DNA of 64,000 nucleotides, from NCBI GenBank assembly GCA_902786965.1, contig CADAEJ010000001.1, positions 62,001 through 126,000 on the forward strand, written 5' to 3'. Within the stretch, counting starts at the first letter, position 1. Each line of letters starts with the position of its first letter. Source of the DNA: an uncultured Ruminococcus sp. Its GTDB lineage: Bacteria; Bacillota; Clostridia; Oscillospirales; Ruminococcaceae. Shown in pieces: positions 63,162-64,000 of the stretch. The notes under the pieces are model-generated. The model saw only the letters and a program-made list of their open reading frames with translations, made no database searches and was not told where the DNA came from. A program made the translations under genes and the position numbers.

Positions 63162-63758
63162 ATGGACTATCTTATTATAGTAAGCAGATTTGAGCCTCTG
63201 GCGGAAGGTTTTGAAAATATGATCCGTTTCAGGAGTATACGCGGTAAGTTGTTTGAATATCAGACAGCAGATTCGCTTGAAAGGCTTCTTGCACAAGCAG
63301 AAAGCGACCGCTGCGAGCTTGAGCTGATCTCAGGTTACAGGTCAGCGGACTATCAGCAGTTACTGTGGGAAAAGGAACTGTCAAAGGAAATGGCAGCAGG
63401 TCTTGATTATAATGCGGCAAAGCAAAAAGCTGCCCTGACACTTGCTCTGCCCGGTGAAAGCGAGCATCAGACAGGGCTTGCGGTCGATTTCGGTGTTCAG
63501 GGCGATGATGACGTAAGCTATGATTTTATCAAGAGCAAGCAATCTGTATGGCTTGAACGCAACGCTCACAAGTACGGATTTATTCTGCGCTATCCGCGTA
63601 TGAAGGAACATATCACGGGGATTGCTTTCGAACCGTGGCATTACAGATATGTCGGTGCAGAGAGTGCCTGCATCATAAAACAAAACGGCATCTGCCTTGA
63701 GGAATTTCTCGATTTTTATCAGGATAAGTATTTAGATAGCACAAATAAGGGCATTTGA
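63162..63758 (+). CDS. M15-family D,D-carboxypeptidase (VanY-like)
   Basis: 198 residues, no signal peptide. Zinc motif SEHQTGLAVDF (His102, Asp109) and EPWHYRYVG (Glu157, His160), all ligands present. Related to VanY and to D,D-peptidases that trim D-Ala from peptidoglycan stems. Here it may act on intracellular precursors or be exported by another route; the lack of a signal peptide is notable. Divergent from spoIIP. Confidence 0.88.
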   Translation: MDYLIIVSRFEPLAEGFENMIRFRSIRGKLFEYQTADSLERLLAQAESDRCELELISGYRSADYQQLLWEKELSKEMAAGLDYNAAKQKAALTLALPGESEHQTGLAVDFGVQGDDDVSYDFIKSKQSVWLERNAHKYGFILRYPRMKEHITGIAFEPWHYRYVGAESACIIKQNGICLEEFLDFYQDKYLDSTNKGI

Positions 63759-63793
63759 AACTGTGCAAGTCCAATAAAAAGTACACAAAATGA

Positions 63794-63822
63794 TTGACAA
63801 GCTGAATAATAGGTAGTATAAT
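63794..63822 (+). promoter_or_regulatory. SigA-type promoter of the truncated gene at the right edge
   Basis: Perfect consensus TTGACA, 17 bases, TATAAT, 30 bases before the ATG at 63853. Confidence 0.9.
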
Positions 63823-63852
63823 AATAGCATATGAAAAGAAAGGATGTTTTTT

Positions 63853-64000
63853 ATGGGCAGTAAATATTCAAAGAGAAAATCTTTCTGGGCACTGATGGGC
63901 GCACTTATACTTGTTATAGCTTCCACGGCACTTCTGGTTTACAGATACTGTGAGGAAAAGGCACACTATGAAAAGTGGAAGGACTACGAAGAGTGCGGTA
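63853..64000 (+). CDS. Membrane protein, N-terminal fragment (cut by window edge)
   Basis: 49 codons are visible. A short basic N-terminus (KYSKRKSFW), a membrane segment (ALMGALILVIASTALLVY), then a charged region rich in Glu/Lys/Tyr. It looks like a single-pass membrane protein with the bulk outside. The ribosome site AAAGGA is eight bases before the ATG. No family can be given from this fragment. Confidence 0.6.
   Translation, partial: MGSKYSKRKSFWALMGALILVIASTALLVYRYCEEKAHYEKWKDYEECG

Overview
This 64 kb window is a chromosomal segment of a low-to-moderate GC, Gram-positive Clostridia bacterium. It is most likely a Ruminococcus-type member of the Oscillospiraceae. The evidence is a PolC-type replicative polymerase, a pyrH-frr-uppS-cdsA-dxr-rseP-polC cluster, a miaB-ricA-mutS-mutL cluster as in Bacillus, a short HisG with HisZ, sporulation genes (spoIIP, dpaA, dpaB) and a cohesin-like surface protein. 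Strong AGGAGG-type ribosome sites and frequent TTG starts (mutS, gpsA, pgi, the EF-G paralogue, the sigma factor, an ABC ATPase) fit the same group. I see no rRNA, tRNA, CRISPR array, insertion sequence or prophage.

Layout. 1-4.7 kb (minus): mutL (partial), mutS, a RicA/YlbF-family gene, miaB. 4.9-5.7 kb (minus): an unknown Cys-rich protein. 5.8-12.9 kb (minus): a histidine operon, hisZ-hisG-x-hisD-hisB-hisH-hisF-y-GNAT-hisI-hisE, from a near-consensus promoter to a strong terminator. It contains three non-his genes and no hisA or hisC. 13-27.2 kb (minus): der, plsY, gpsA, yjbQ, pyrH, frr, uppS, cdsA, dxr, rseP, ispG, polC, covering envelope lipid, isoprenoid, translation-recycling and replication functions. 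27.3-28.1 kb: yceD-rpmF. 28.1-32.8 kb: an orphan P-loop protein, pgi, a PBP5-like protein and glgA. 32.8-33.6 kb: an AT-rich orphan PD-(D/E)XK gene. 33.8-35.3 kb: dipicolinate synthase dpaAB. 35.6-37.7 kb (plus): an EF-G paralogue. 37.7-44.6 kb (minus): PHP histidinol phosphatase, a TIM-barrel protein, the UPF0210/ACT pair, a secreted papain-like protein and tmcAL. 44.8-47.5 kb: ackA and a polyphosphate phosphotransferase, convergent. 47.7-52.3 kb (plus): a membrane protein, an ECF sigma factor with a membrane partner, and an ABC transporter whose ATPase carries a zinc ribbon. 52.4-56.1 kb (minus): a LolD-type ATPase and an FtsX-type permease interrupted by one in-frame TAA. 56.2-64 kb: pfkA with a chemoreceptor, a deacetylase-like lipid/surface protein, a cohesin-like protein, spoIIP, an M15 peptidase and a truncated membrane gene.

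No single dramatic new system stands out. The most notable theme is that several proteins keep a recognisable fold while losing catalytic residues: the proofreading domain of PolC, a PBP5-like carboxypeptidase with all three active-site motifs altered, a polysaccharide-deacetylase-like protein without its metal ligands, an EF-G paralogue without the catalytic His, and a papain-like protein without the active-site Asn. Other points of interest are the RicA-like protein with a fused C-terminal Cys cluster, the histidine operon without hisA, the nonsense-interrupted permease, an orphan nuclease-like gene, and several structured 5' regions. All family assignments come from reading the translated sequences and from remembered family motifs; no database search was run.
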